Source: Tricholomella constricta
Taxonomy: Eukaryota > Basidiomycota > Agaricomycetes > Agaricales > Lyophyllaceae
Length of the DNA stretch: 64,000 nt
Direction: 5' to 3'
NCBI GenBank assembly: GCA_013368375.1
Contig: JAACJP010000029.1
Span: 124,001-188,000 of the forward strand
Below, one piece after another: positions 33,750-45,589 of this stretch (the first letter of the stretch is position 1; each line of letters begins with the position of its first letter). A program made the position numbers and the translations under genes. The notes beneath the pieces were generated by a model. It was not told where the DNA came from. It worked only from the letters and a program-made list of their open reading frames with translations, and searched no databases.

Positions 33750-36700
33750 ATGCCTCCAAATTGTAAGGCGCCGCCTCAGACATCTCTCGTACAAGACGAG
33801 AAAGTTCAATGTGAACTGTGCAGTAAGCTGATGACCGTGAGGGGGCTCGCGCGACACAGGCCAAGGTGTCAAGAGCAGTACTCGAACACCCAGAAGGATG
33901 CTGAGTTTGTGCGACGACAAGCAAGTAGTAGAGGTTAGTAAATTCCTTACACGCAACCTTAACTCGTTCACGATGCGGACTTCCAGAGGATCAAGGTAAT
34001 CAGTAGATTAACAATCATTTTACATAGCCGGACTGCACAACCTGGTTCAGAACCTTTTGAGTACGACAACAATGCCTGATGAATGCTTACATGGTTATTC
34101 ATAGTTCCCAGATACAGACAGATCGGTCCCTTCGGGTTCAGAGGCACAGAGACTGCCGCCACCCATGCACTCGCATTTTGAAGGAAATGAACTCCCCGAA
34201 GTTTTCATGTCTACTCCTCGAGACGCCTCTCATGCTCCGCCAGCTGTAGACCCTCCTGACAACCAAGCCCCGATGCTCAATGACATCAAGATTGAGTATC
34301 ACCCTTCCTCTGGTCACGAGCCAAGAATTATGTCCTTCGAGGACTATCATCGTGAGCGCGAGCCTCATCCCATCCCACTAGAGAAGCGGCCATGGGAACC
34401 ATTTCGATCACGACTGGACTTCGAGGTGGCGGAGCTTGCATTGGAAGCCGCTCTCAGCCAGCCACAGCTGGACAAATTGATCAAGCTCTTCCATCGAGCC
34501 GCTCAAAATGACGAAGATGATTTGTTCACGATAAAAAATGCAGGAGAGCTGAAAAACATGTGGAAAAATGCATCTATTCTACGGACACCGGTAGGTCGTC
34601 ACTGAATCCTATGCAAGCAATTTCCGACTCAGCCGTTTATATTTGCCAGTTCGAGAAGAAGGAATTTTCCATCACATACCAGCGTGAGGTCAAAACCTTC
34701 AATGTCCAGATTCGAGACCCATGGGATTGGGCACTGGAGATCGTACATTCTCCTAAACTTTGCCCTCGTATTGCTTGGGATGCAGAACAACATTTCCGCT
34801 GGGATGGTATGGTTTGGGAACGCATCATCGATGAACCATGGACCGCAGATGGGATGTGGAATGCACAAGTGCGTATCTGATATGTGTCCGATATTCACAA
34901 TGCTCACGGTCAACTAGTCACGGCTCCACACTAATCCCAATACTCACCAGGATCCAACAGCGCATAAACTTTTGCCATTTATTCTTTATGCTGACAAGAC
35001 GAAGCTTTCAAGTTTTGGAACAGCAAAAGGATATCCCGTCGTAGCGCGCTTTGCCACCTTGCCACATGAAATCCAAAATGGCAACAGTGTTGGGGGTGGC
35101 CGTGTCATTGGGTGGTTACCGATCGTAAGCTCTTGCACAGCGACTCTCTACTGGCTCCTTAACAATCTTAATGCAGGTCCATGAGGACACTTCACAGACA
35201 GGGAAGAAAAGCTTCGTCAACTTCAAGAATGCAGTATATCATGAAGCCTTTCTCATTTTTCTCCACAAGCTCGCCCTTTACTCAAAGGCCGGATGCTCTG
35301 TATTGTGTGGGGATGAACTGGAGCGTTGTCTCTGGTCCTTTATTCTGATCCTTAGTTCTGATTATGAGGAGATGTAGGTGACCCGTACATCGTACAAGTC
35401 AATTTTTTATCCGAAACTGACACGTCATCGCTCTCAAGGTCTGTGATGTCGTTGATACGGGGTGGCAGGGGCCGTTTCCCTTGTCCTATCTGTCTAGTCC
35501 CGCAAGACCAACTCGCACATCTATCGCAAGAATTTTCTTCACAGTCGCAAGAAGAAACACAAGCTCTCGTCGAGCGATCCTTACGGCTAAATGTAGGGGA
35601 GGGAGATGCATTGCTACGGGAGTATAGTTTGCGGCGAGTTAAAGTATGGATGAGTCGCCTTTTTGTGCAGTAGCGTCACACTAATTCCGGTATTTAACTT
35701 TCAGAATGCATTCTGGTCGGTTGCCAACACCGACCTTCATCAAGCATTGTCGTACGACACCCTCCACTTCGATGATAATGGGCTGTGGGAGGATCATTTC
35801 TTCAAAGTTTTCAAAACATTAATTACATCGCGAGACGATATATCGGCTATCGACAGGCAGTAAGTTCGCAAAAATGCTTTTACCGACCTGTTACATGATC
35901 CGCTTATTACAGATTTGATGATATGCCACGATGGCGCGGCCTCAACCATTTCAAGTCTGTGATGAACATCACGTTCAACGATGGCTCAAAGAACCGGGAC
36001 ATCTCGAAGGTACAATCACGCTCAGTTCCTATCCGAAAAACTTCAAAAAGAAAACACCTCTTAGATCTTCCTATATGCGGCCCAGTCCGTCGTCGGGAAG
36101 AATTCAAATTCAGAAGAGTATCACCTCCTCAAATGCCTGCGGTCCTACCTCAACATTTGAATGTATGCAGACTTCGATCGCCACACAGCAAAGACCATCT
36201 TGGCTGGTCATCAGGAGCTCAGCGAAAAGTTTACGCCACTCATCGAGGTGATTTCCGGAATTTTGTATCTCTCAGATCTCCTCGCTTATCGTGTTTTTCA
36301 AAAGCTCTCGTGGCAATGAGTTCAGCGACGGAACTCGAGCTAACTGCCTTAAGGGCTGTTGACAACGACTCGGAGGATGATTCAGAAGAGGCCCCACCTC
36401 AAAAGGTCAAATCGTGGCACTTCATCAAAATGCATCTTTGGAAGCACCTTTTCGACAACATTGAAGCAAAGGGAGTAACGCGTAACTATAGCACTAAACC
36501 AAATGAGAAGATGCATGGGCCTCTCAAACAGTCATACTTGCGGCGGTCGAATTTCAAGAACGTTGCGGATCAGGTAACTGCTCACATCAATCGCATGTAT
36601 GTCACATTTCCGAGCAGGTTCATTTCAGATACTCCAAGCAGATCATCACCTCCTGGTATCTGGATTCATCAGGAGCAACATCGAGGCCCTGGATGAACAT

Positions 36701-37501
36701 ACACAGCATCTTCTGACCACTCCGGATCCCGAAGACGAAGACGCAACTGCTTACCCAGTAATAAATTTTGATACATCCGAATATGACAGATACCGCGAGC
36801 TTGGCTCCCCGTTGAAGCCTTGTACCTTCGCGGACCTTGAGGATGCGCGAGGAGATGACCGTGCCTTCAAGGACTTCAGGATCAGACTTAGTCAATTCCT
36901 GACAGCATTCCTCCCAGCTTACAAGATTCCTTTACCAGGAGGCAAGGACACCTTCAAGTTTCGTCCAAGTGATCGGGTAATTCTTCACATCATGGGTGGC
37001 AACTTTGGCTGATTTTTGTACATCGAGCTCACCGAATATCAATATCTCAAAGTTCAGTATGCGTGTTTAGTTGACTGGCAGCTCAAGGTGGACTATCTTC
37101 GCTGCCACAAGTCATTTTTTGGTGCTCCACGCTATGATTATGTCCTTGTAAACTCCGACCCCAGTGCTTACTTCGCTCGCATTCTACTTCTCTTCACCTG
37201 CGAAGTCGACAACAAAGAGTATCCACTCGCTTTAATTCAGCCTTTTGCTAACATCTACAAGCATCGAAACCGAAGGCAAAAAGACAATGATTTCGAGCTT
37301 CTGCGCCTTCAAGAGAACTTACGCGCTGATAGAAAAATCATATCCATCTACACGTTCATCCGTGGCGCTATTCTTGTCCACTCTGGGGAGACCACAAGCA
37401 CCGGATTCCGCTCCAGGGATTACTTTCTTTTTGATGTCGTCGATCCTGACATGTTTCTTCGAGCACGCACTGAACTTGCAAGGTTGGTCTACTTATTGTA
37501 G
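33750..37501 (+). CDS. Plavaka transposase (multi-exon, possibly decayed)
   Basis: Likely start at 33750 (MPPNCKAPPQTSLVQDEKV) leads into a zinc-finger-like VQCELCSKLMTVRGLARHRPRC. Next come PWEPFRSRLDFEVAELALEA, RDPWDWALEIVHSP, LLPFILYADKTKLSSFG, RVIGWLPIV, a FPCPICLVP block, ISDLLAYRVF, then SWHFIKMHLWKHLFDNIEAKGV with NYSTKPNEKMHGPLK, and a C-terminal half ending LARLVYLL. These blocks in this order are diagnostic of Plavaka transposases, the KDZ/CACTA-like family abundant in mushrooms. It cuts and joins the element's ends in the nucleus. At least ten exons with short introns are needed. Whether every junction is intact was not established; a stop near 37012 may lie in an intron. Confidence 0.82.
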
Positions 37502-39026
37502 CCTTTGATGATCGCGTGCGTGGCTGGCTAACGTGCACATCTCGGTTTAATATTAGCCTGTCGATGTAGATCCTCTACTTATGACTGCAGTAATGGGGAT
37601 TTAAATCCGGATTATAGCCGATGTGCGTACTCTCTAATAAATCTGTCGACACTACTAATACAAATTTCAGCCAATTGTATTGTCCACCCTGACAATTGCC
37701 CTGGATCCCGTCCTGCCCGAGCCCGTCCTCTGCTTGCCCTTCTCCCAGATTCTTGACATCTCGTTTGCTGTATGTTTCTCCGACACCTTCGACCCCGTCT
37801 CCTCTCATATCCTCGCCACGGGTCTTGAAGAGGCGGAACATCCTGCGAGGCTTTAAATTGCCCATTGCGTGGGCCGCTCCACTGCGACAATCCTGCCGAT
37901 GAGACCCATGCACGACGGCTTCCGCAAATGTGCACGGCGGTGGCAGAATCACACCTGCCACCACATACAGATACCCCGTCGAGGAACGATTGATATCTAC
38001 TCGAGGGCTTGGCTGTACCATGAGGCAACGGTATGCTGCGGCCTCGAGGTAGCTGAATTGGCAAATCCTTTACTTTTACAATACATAAGATTAGAACCAT
38101 CTGCGTGCATGGCATAAGATTTTGAAGCTTCAAAATTTTCCTTATCAACGCTAGTATTGGGCAGGGTGAACCTCCACATGTTATGATGACGTTAGAACAG
38201 TGGCTGTGCATCAATCGTTCATGTCGTTCGCCTCAATGCTCGTCCAACCACCAACCAGGCCAGCCTCTAGCATGCACCCACTTTCATAGCTATCGTTGCT
38301 GCGCTTTAATCATTCACAGTTCTCGTCGCAAATAATGCTGGAGAACTGGTGTACATAATAAAGGAGCGCAAACAGGTATGACCATTGCCTCTATACACTG
38401 GCGTTAATCAAATTAGTCTCCCAGTTTACCTGTCTTCGCTCGTGGTACAACATGTTTCGGATGCTATTCAAACCTCTGAGGTAACACTTGTACTGAACCG
38501 ACAGTTTACTTTCTATTGACAGTCACTGCAGTCCGCCAACGCAAAGGTACTGTTCAATTAGTCTTTTCATGTAAGGGCGCCCACTATCTTATCTAATATT
38601 GGTTATCTAATCGTATCTTATCGAGACGATTACGCTAGTGTTTGGCAACACCTTCTGGTGTTGCCTATTTAATTCATTACATTAAATAAGTATAAACAAC
38701 CTTGTACACCTATACGTAGCAATCGACAGACTTGTCAAGCTTACGTCTAGTGTGAACAGCAAGGTTCCCAAAATCTGTAACTCCGTTACATTTCACGTAG
38801 CTATACTAATTCGCCACTTATGTCAATCGTGCACCTCAGGAAGCTGAGAAACTTAGACTGTGCCACGACTTGATGCCGTACACAACCTCGGAGCTTTGTC
38901 GAACCCAAATTACTCGCACAATTCAACCTGCTATAAAATGGCTTGCGACGAGCCATTCTTTTGCGCTCCTTAACCCTCACCATTTCTACGTTCTCCCTTC
39001 AGCTTTCTTCTTTGCAAACCTCTTCA
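37502..39026. other. Plavaka interior, no gene seen
   Basis: Between the transposase and the second gene. A 200-codon minus frame at 37612-38214 overlaps others and shows no family resemblance. A perfect 9-bp hairpin, GGCAACACC-TTCT-GGTGTTGCC, lies at 38644-38665. Confidence 0.45.
38644..38665. repeat. Perfect hairpin
   Basis: GGCAACACC and GGTGTTGCC separated by TTCT. Echoes the imperfect GGCAACGCCGAAGGCATTGCC hairpin in the ~200-bp tandem repeat outside the element (45515-45540), so the same small structure may recur in this genome. Confidence 0.7.
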
Positions 39027-40875
39027 ATGCCTTCTGAACCTGGATCTATTTCTCATGCGCTCGAAACTATTGCTCATGTCCTGGAGGCAAGAGAAGCGAG
39101 TGGTGCCGTCTTCAAGACTGTGAGTCTACTCATCTTAGTATATGGTGTCGAAACTCTGTATATTGACATAGCTTATTTTTCTTTGACAGGCCTTACGGCT
39201 CTGTCAATCGACTCTCGATGCAGCGCAACAAGAAATTCAGCGATTGGCCATCGAAAACACGTCATTGAAGGCTGCAGCTGCAGGACCTGGAGCGAACACT
39301 TCTCGGGCTACAGCATCAACTACAAACTTGGCCTGGGTAACGAATGACACTCTGCTTCCACATGCGGAGGCGATCATCAGCCTCGCGAAGCAGATGACTA
39401 TATATCATGCACTTTACATTCCAAAGCAGTCTCTAGGAATCGCATGCCCCATTCCAATTCTGGACGAGGCTCCCGAGCTCAAATACGCGTCCGCTGATGC
39501 CTACGCCAAGCACATTGCATATGTTCTCTATATCCACCTCCCCGAGAAGTTTCACCCTTTTCTCAAAGAGATGCCAGCCTTTAAGTCTGGTGTACGTTTC
39601 AAATTTTTTCACTACCTTGGTCTATCTGCGCTGACTAATTTGTCAAATTGACTACAGTTTCTGCACCAGCATTAGCAGGGGCGATCTGCACTCGTGACCA
39701 TGGTTCTCACCAATGTCGACCTCATTTTCAACGCCTACTCCCAGATTCCTCTTGCTGCCTGGAAGGCTGGGGACCGTAAAGACCCCATGTTTCGAAGGCT
39801 CCTTTGCTGGGATGACGAGCTCCTAAAACCTGCCACCTACCCTCCATTGATTTACACTGATCTTAAGAAATCGCCCGCAAACATCTTTTGTCATCCAGCC
39901 CTGATTAAAGTGCGAAAATATTAATTCTTGCGTCATGTACCACAACAGCTGACTTTCTGACAGATTGCGCATGTCATCCTTTTTGGAAAGGGTGGGCTCA
40001 AAGGCTCAATTTCGTCTAGCAGCAACGGAGTGCACTGGGGTCGGCAAAAGAACCTATTTGGCCTGATCTCTTTGTGTGCGACACTGGTGTGTAAAATAAA
40101 AATTTCAACCGTTTATTGCACTGATATAGTTTGGCAGGCAATTTTTGTCGTCTCAGATGATACTGCCTTTCGCCAGACAGGAATCCAGAGCAAGATTCAG
40201 TACTCTGATGAGTACCTTGCACGCAAGCGTTTTCTCGAGAAGAATGCTGGCACTGCAAACAGCAATGCACTTCTCGCATTTTGGTCTCGAGAGGTCTATG
40301 CAGGAGTCCCAGGCTTACCTTGTAATGATGGTGACATGGGTGAGGAGTTCGACTTTGACAGTGCTGAGACTCAAGGGGAGGAAGCGATGCGCATATTCCA
40401 CGGTGACTCTGTCAATAGCCTTGAATCTCCCGATGAGATCCATGGTCCCGACAACGATGATAACCTATACGCACTGACACCTTCTTCCACACTTCCGTCT
40501 ATCTCGCTCTCCTCCGCCTCATCTGCATCCGCATCTCACTCTGCAGATTTCGCGTCTCATGCTCGTGCCCATGTCATCAGCCCTGCTGCCCCTGCCCATC
40601 TGCCCCAGGACCCGGTGGTGTCGGCCCCTCGTGTTTTATCAGCGCGCGCCCCTGTAATCTCAGCATCTGATTCAGACACCGGCAATCAAGAGCACTCTGA
40701 TATCATTGCAGGAATCGAGAGGGTTGTGATCGATGACCGTGATCCATCGGTGTCGATACATGGGCACGGGCAGCCCACGAGGCGGAAGGCCAGGAAGGCG
40801 AGTGAGGTTCCAGCTCCAGCAGCTGAAGCGGTTGGCAGGGGGGCGCGCACTCGAAACCAGGTAGCTAGAGCATAA
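39027..40875 (+). CDS. Second gene of the Plavaka element, five exons, one internal stop
   Basis: Exons 39027-39119, 39190-39591, 39658-39909, 39964-40086 and 40138-40875 are each a multiple of three and join cleanly (GTGAGT, GTACGT, GTGCGA and GTGTGT donors) to 536 codons. The N-terminus (MPSEPGSISHALETIAHVLE) looks helical and continues as a coiled-coil-like QSTLDAAQQEIQRLAIEN. The middle has LTNVDLIFNAYSQIPLAAW, WDDELLKPATYPPLIYTDL, CHPALIKIAHVILFGK and VVSDDTAFRQTG. The tail is Ser/Ala/Pro-rich and basic (QPTRRKARKASEVPAP, RGARTRNQVARA). A TAG at 39673-39675 follows FLHQH. I do not recognise the family; the middle part is loosely like basidiomycete DUF6698-type proteins. Possibly an accessory transposition protein or a captured host gene. 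Confidence 0.6.
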
Positions 40876-41012
40876 CATAGTTCCTTATTCTCGGAGTCTT
40901 GTTCTTGTAGATGCGATACTGTGGCCGCTTACTTTGAAATCATTGACTTGCATTTCAGAGCGGGTGACCCAAACACTTCTATATAATGATGTGCATAGCC
41001 CATATAATAACA

Positions 41013-41160
41013 GTTCTATAGTGTACCGGTAAGTGTGCTCCTTAATGCAATGAAGTGACCGCGCTAGGTCATGGGTTCGAATCCAAGGTAAGTAAGTCAT
41101 CATTCATTCTATAAATCCTTAGTCATTCCATAAATCCTTAGAAAAAACATAATCTACAGA
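41013..41160 (+). repeat. tRNA-derived SINE-like fragment
   Basis: CTATAGTGTACCGG near 41017-41029 resembles the A box of tRNA-Glu, and GGTTCGAATCC at 41074-41084 is a perfect B box, at about tRNA spacing. It lacks a foldable acceptor stem, so it is not a tRNA gene. It is followed by two adjacent 19-bp repeats (41104-41122 and 41123-41141, ending ATAAATCCTTAG) and an A-rich stretch, as in a SINE tail. Confidence 0.45.
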
Positions 41161-41441
41161 AAAAATAATACCCAACCGAAACTTGAAAATAAATAATCCG
41201 GAACGAAAATTTTGTCCCATCTGGCGTGCCCTGCGCTGATCAGAGCACAATCACTAATCATGCGAGGAACCCTGATCAGGTTCGTTCAGAACCTGAACCC
41301 TGATCCGACACGTGTTCTGATCAGAGGTACCCAGAAATGATCTTTGGATGCTATTCTGATCAGGCCTGATGAATCAGCTGTGCCGAACAAGCCTGATCAG
41401 GCTTGTTCGGGCCTGATATCCCTTTTTAGAAATTTCTGACA

Positions 41442-44400
41442 AAGAAGTTCCGCATCCACATACTGAAGTCGATGCCGAAATCCTGGAGCGTACTCACCGG
41501 ATCCCTGTTCACCGAAACAACGTCAGCAGCGATCATAACCCGGCTCACCACGCATGCCATGCTCACCACCACCACCACGGACGTCTCCGCAGTGAAGAAC
41601 ACACAAGCGCTGTCAGCACAAGCCGGAGAGAAGCGCACCGTGCGCCACCCGGAACTCAAATGCACGAACCTACCTGCTTGCGGACGCACGGGGCACACAG
41701 CAGACCAATGCTTCCGCCCGGGAGGTGGAATGGCCGGACAGTACCCAGAGTGGTGGAAGGGCTCGAAGGGTGGGACGGGGACGGGAACGACACCCACAGC
41801 GAACTCCGCGATTGTCAACGCGGCTAACTCGGCAACCATCACAGCGTCTCGGTACCTCGCATTCTCGGTAAGCGACCGCGTATCAGACGGGTGCCTCGTG
41901 AGCTACGTGGACTCGGCGGCAAGCCGCCACTTCTTTGTTAATAGAGCGGACTTCGAGACGTATGAGGACGTACCAAGGGCAAACGACACTGGTACCACAG
42001 CGAGCGGCGGAGCCTTCACCATACAGGAAAAAGGAAGGGTCCGAAAATACGTGGAACTTGACGGCAAGACCATCGAACTCACATTCGACGACGCCCTCCA
42101 CGCACCTCACCTCGAACACAACCTCATATCGATCGGTTGCCTTGGGAGGAAAGGCTGTACCACTATGTTCGATGGCACAGGCGCGACCTTCTGCGACCCC
42201 ACCGGCCAACCCTTCATGCGCGGAAAATGCCACGATGAGACAATGTACAGGATCGACTTCGTCGCGAAACCGGTAGCGATGTCGGCACGGTCCCTGACAC
42301 GTCCAGCGGACGTGGAAACATGGCATCGCCGATTGGGACACGTGGGGGAGAGCATCCTTCGCGAGATGGTCCGAAGCGAAATGGTCAAGGGCCTAGACGT
42401 AACAAAGTTGTCAGTGAATGGGAGGTGCGAAGATTGCATAATGGGGAAGCAAACACGCCGCCCTTTCGATGAGGAAGTGACCCCCGAGAGCAAACCGAAC
42501 CAAAGAGTCAGCTTCGACCTCTGGGGCCCTGCACACATTAAAACTACGAACGGAAAGCACTACATGATGCTCGGATGCGACCAGGGAGGAGCAGGGGTGA
42601 AGGGCTGGTTTCTGGCGGACAAGACGATGGAGACAACAGGAGCGGTCCTAGAAGCGTACCACGTGGAGTCAGAGCGACAGACAGGCAAGAAACTGCTAGC
42701 GGTGCGTACCGATGAAGGACCGGAATTCATTAACTCCATCTGGTCCGCCTACACCACCAAGTTCGGCATAAAGCACGAAACCACAGCCCCCCACTCCTCC
42801 GCCGCGAACGGGGTAGTCGAACGCATGAACCGCACAATCCTGGACAGAGGACGCAGCATGATCAACGACTCGGGCCTACCAGCCCACTACTGGGGCGAGG
42901 CCATGGCGACGGCCATCCACGTCTCGGATTTCATACTGAGCTCGCGACATGCAGGGAAGACGCCCCACGAGATCAGAGAGGGGAGGAAGCCAGACGTCGC
43001 ATACCTGAGACCGTTCGGCTGCGTCGCGTACGCGAAGGTACCGAAAGAGGATGGCGGGAGCAAATTAGACATGCGATCGATCAAAGGCGTCCTGATCGGT
43101 TACTTCGGTCACGGGGATTACAAAATTCTGGACCGATCAACCGGACATATTTTTAGATCACATGACATCATCTTCGAGGAGGGCCGAGCGAGCCGCACTC
43201 TCTCAGATGAGGGAGACGACGACGGCACCGATGCCCCCATCGAGACCGCAGACAGACCGGCCACACCCGCACCCAACAACAGGGAGGATAACAGGCCGGC
43301 ACCTGCCGCACCCGTCGAGCACGCACCCGCCGAGCTGAGACGCTCCACCAGGACAAAGACCGCATCTGCTGCCGCACTGGACGCGATCAAAACGGAGGAA
43401 GCAGCAGCTGTAGCTGCAGCTAAGGGACTGGACTGGGCCCGAGAGAACAAGAAATCCACCAGAACCGCGCTCTCCGCTATCGCCAATGACACAAACACCG
43501 ATGACTGGCTACCCAAGTCCTACTCAGAGGCGATGACGCGTCCTGACCTATGGAAGGGCCCCATGGATGAGGAGATAGAACAGATGCACGAGCGGAAGGT
43601 CTGGAAGCTGGTCGAACGCCCCGAAGGAGCCAGGACCATGAAAAATCGATGGACATTCGCGCTAAAGTACGATGAGAACGGGAAAGTAATCGGTCGGAAA
43701 GCGCAACTCATGGCCAAGGGCTTCTCCCAGATCCCCAGCATGGACTTCTTTGCTAGCTACGCCTCAGTGGTGAAGTACGAATCACTATGCATTAACCTGA
43801 CGCTCGGGACAGTAAAGGACTGGTCCATTTGGCAAATTGACTACTCGAGCACCTACCTGAACGCACCAAACCAGGTCCCAATCCTCATGGAGCAACCCAA
43901 AGGGTACGAACTGACCCTGAACCAAGTCCTTCGAGTCGAGCTCATGGGAGGAACGAAGATGGAGAAAGGAGAAGAGGGAGAGAATAGGACAGAAGGGGAG
44001 GACAGGAAGGAAATGGTAGCGCTGGTGAACAAAGCAATTTATGGCACGATGGACGGCGCCTACAATTGGTGGAAGGCGCTCGACCAGGACATGGGAAGGA
44101 TCGGTTACAGGAGGTCGAGGGCTGATCCGTCAGTGAGATCGAGGTCCAGGCAGGGCGGTATCACCATAATGAGCACGTACACCGATGACACCTCTGGCAT
44201 GTCATCCACACCGGAGGAAGCTATACGAGCGGTCGCCGAGCTGGGGGAGAAGTATGGGATTAAAGACCTCGGCGACATCAAGCTCGTGCTAGGGATCTGT
44301 ATCACCAGGGACCGCGAACAACGCATGCTCACCATGGACCAGGAGGAATACATCAAATGAGTCCTCGCGCGCCACAACATGACCAATTGCGCCCCGAAAT

Positions 44401-45071
44401 ATACGCCACTGCCACCTGGCGTTATCCTCAACCGAACACAGTCCCCACAGACGACGGAGGACCGGTCGTTCATGGCAGACAAGCAATATAGCGAGGTACT
44501 GGGAGCAATAATGTACGCGCAGATAGGGACACGCCCCGACCTATCGTTCGCCATCGCCTCACTTAGCCGCTTCTCGTCCAACCCCGGTAAAGCGCACTGG
44601 CAAGCCTACAGTACCTCAAGGCGACCCTACACTACAAGTTACGCTATGGGCACAATACCGATTTTACGCCACACGGATACGCAGATTCGGACTTCGCCAC
44701 ATGCACGGACACCAGACGCTCAGTGTCCGGACACGTATTCCTACAGGCTGGGGGTCCTACCTGCTGGGGCTCCAAGTTCCAGAGCACAGTCGCCACGTCC
44801 ACCATGGAGGCAGAGTACATGGCGATGTCCCGAGCAGTCGAGCAGATACAATGGATGTACTCATCGCTCGACGAGATCGGATTCCCCCAACCGCGTCCAG
44901 CGAAACTCCGAGCAGACAACAATGGCGCCATCTCAATCGCGGAGAACAAAAGGGACCATAACCAAGTCAAACATATTGACGTCTGGCACCACTTCATACG
45001 CGAACACGTCGAGGCCAGCAACATATCCCTCACTTACATACCTAGCACCGACAACGTCGCCGACCTGCTAA
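41442..45071 (+). pseudogene. Copia gag 3' part and pol (broken)
   Basis: After the Plavaka element the frame resumes with KKFRIHILKSMPKSW. In order: a zinc-knuckle-like CTNLPACGRTGHTADQC; a protease site VDSAASRHFF (Gly of the usual DSG replaced by Ala); the integrase zinc region TWHRRLGH…CEDCIMGK; the integrase core with FDLWGP, RTDEGPEF and a catalytic Glu in NGVVERMNRT; and the reverse transcriptase with WKLVERPEGA and YTDDTSG (YxDD box). RNase H has ADSDFA, STMEAEYMAMS and YIPSTDNVADLLTKALPR. The main frame ends in TGA at 44358-44360, then reopens (SNPGKAHWQA), and shifts frame again near 44610. Enzymatically dead as read, though the domains are well preserved. Confidence 0.92.
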
Positions 45072-45159
45072 CGAAAGCCTTACCGCGACCAGCGCACCAC
45101 CAAATCTGTGTCGCCCTGCGGCTTTGTGATCCCTGGTGTGTACGGCGAGTCCGGGGGAG

Positions 45160-45466
45160 TGTTGGAAGTGGGATCGCGTACGACGCATTAGGATCACGTG
45201 GGACATGCATGACCGGCCACTGGCACCACCCCGATGGAAAAAGGGGGACTCACGGAAGCATATATGGTACTGTACAGTTCCATACGGCTACGGACGACCG
45301 ATCGTAGTAGACCACCTCAGCTGTTCCCATATAACGGCTGAGGTGTGTTATTATATTCCTATCTATTAACGGACACTATACTTACATCCACCTAGTTAGG
45401 TTTACAACAGGTATATACCAACCAATACAGCTGTTCCCATATAACGGCTGAGTTAGGTTTACAACA
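45160..45466 (+). repeat. Copia 3' LTR
   Basis: 307 bp, same ends as the 5' LTR, preceded by a purine tract. About eight single-base differences from 32701-33007 were counted by eye. Confidence 0.93.
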
Positions 45467-45589
45467 ATACATGAAGTTGCAAAGATCTACTTAAAATAAT
45501 AAATATAAAAAATAGATATAGGCAACGCCGAAGGCATTGCCAAACAATGCCAACACAGGTGACCAGTATGGACCTGCATCCTTACAGAA
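45467..45589 (+). repeat. ~200-bp tandem repeat, unit 2, right part
   Basis: Resumes the repeat unit interrupted at 32700, starting with the second copy of the ATACA target duplication. Joined to 32623-32700 it makes a unit of about 196 bp, matching unit 1 (32424-32622). Confidence 0.82.

Larger units (their letters stand above)
33592..41441 (+). mobile_element. Plavaka (CACTA-like) DNA transposon inserted in Copia gag
   Basis: Boundaries come from where the Copia reading frame breaks and resumes. The ends are inverted but imperfect: left TGTCGGAAATTCCTG, right end reading TGTCAGAAATTTCTA on the minus strand. The flanking AA (33590-33591 and 41442-41443) fits a 2-bp target duplication and restores the gag frame when one copy is removed. 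Both subterminal regions are studded with TGATCAGG-like motifs, especially 41270-41425, as expected of transposase-binding sites in CACTA-type elements. Length 7850 bp. Holds a transposase gene (33750-37501), a second gene (39027-40875) and a SINE-like fragment. Confidence 0.88.
32701..45466 (+). mobile_element. Copia (Ty1-type) LTR retrotransposon, split by a Plavaka element
   Basis: Two LTRs of 307 bp (32701-33007, 45160-45466) both start TGTTGGAAGT and end TTTACAACA. They are flanked by a perfect 5-bp target duplication, ATACA (32696-32700 and 45467-45471). The LTRs differ at about eight positions by eye, so insertion is fairly recent. Without the 7.85-kb insert the element is about 4.9 kb, normal for Copia. 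Internal order gag, protease, integrase, reverse transcriptase, RNase H on the plus strand marks it as Copia rather than Gypsy. A purine tract (CCGGGGGAG) precedes the 3' LTR, and a GGTTATGGGCCCC primer-binding-type stretch follows the 5' LTR. Confidence 0.95.

Noticed and set aside
37612..38214. 200-codon minus-strand frame inside the Plavaka element
   Set aside because: It overlaps another long frame on the same strand, shows no motif, and has Arg/Gly-biased text typical of a chance frame.
41074..41084. Perfect tRNA B box taken as a tRNA gene
   Set aside because: No acceptor or anticodon stem can be folded around it; better explained as a SINE-type remnant.
41426..41842. 138-codon minus-strand frame over Copia gag
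   Set aside because: Antisense shadow of the gag/protease region; crosses the Plavaka boundary.
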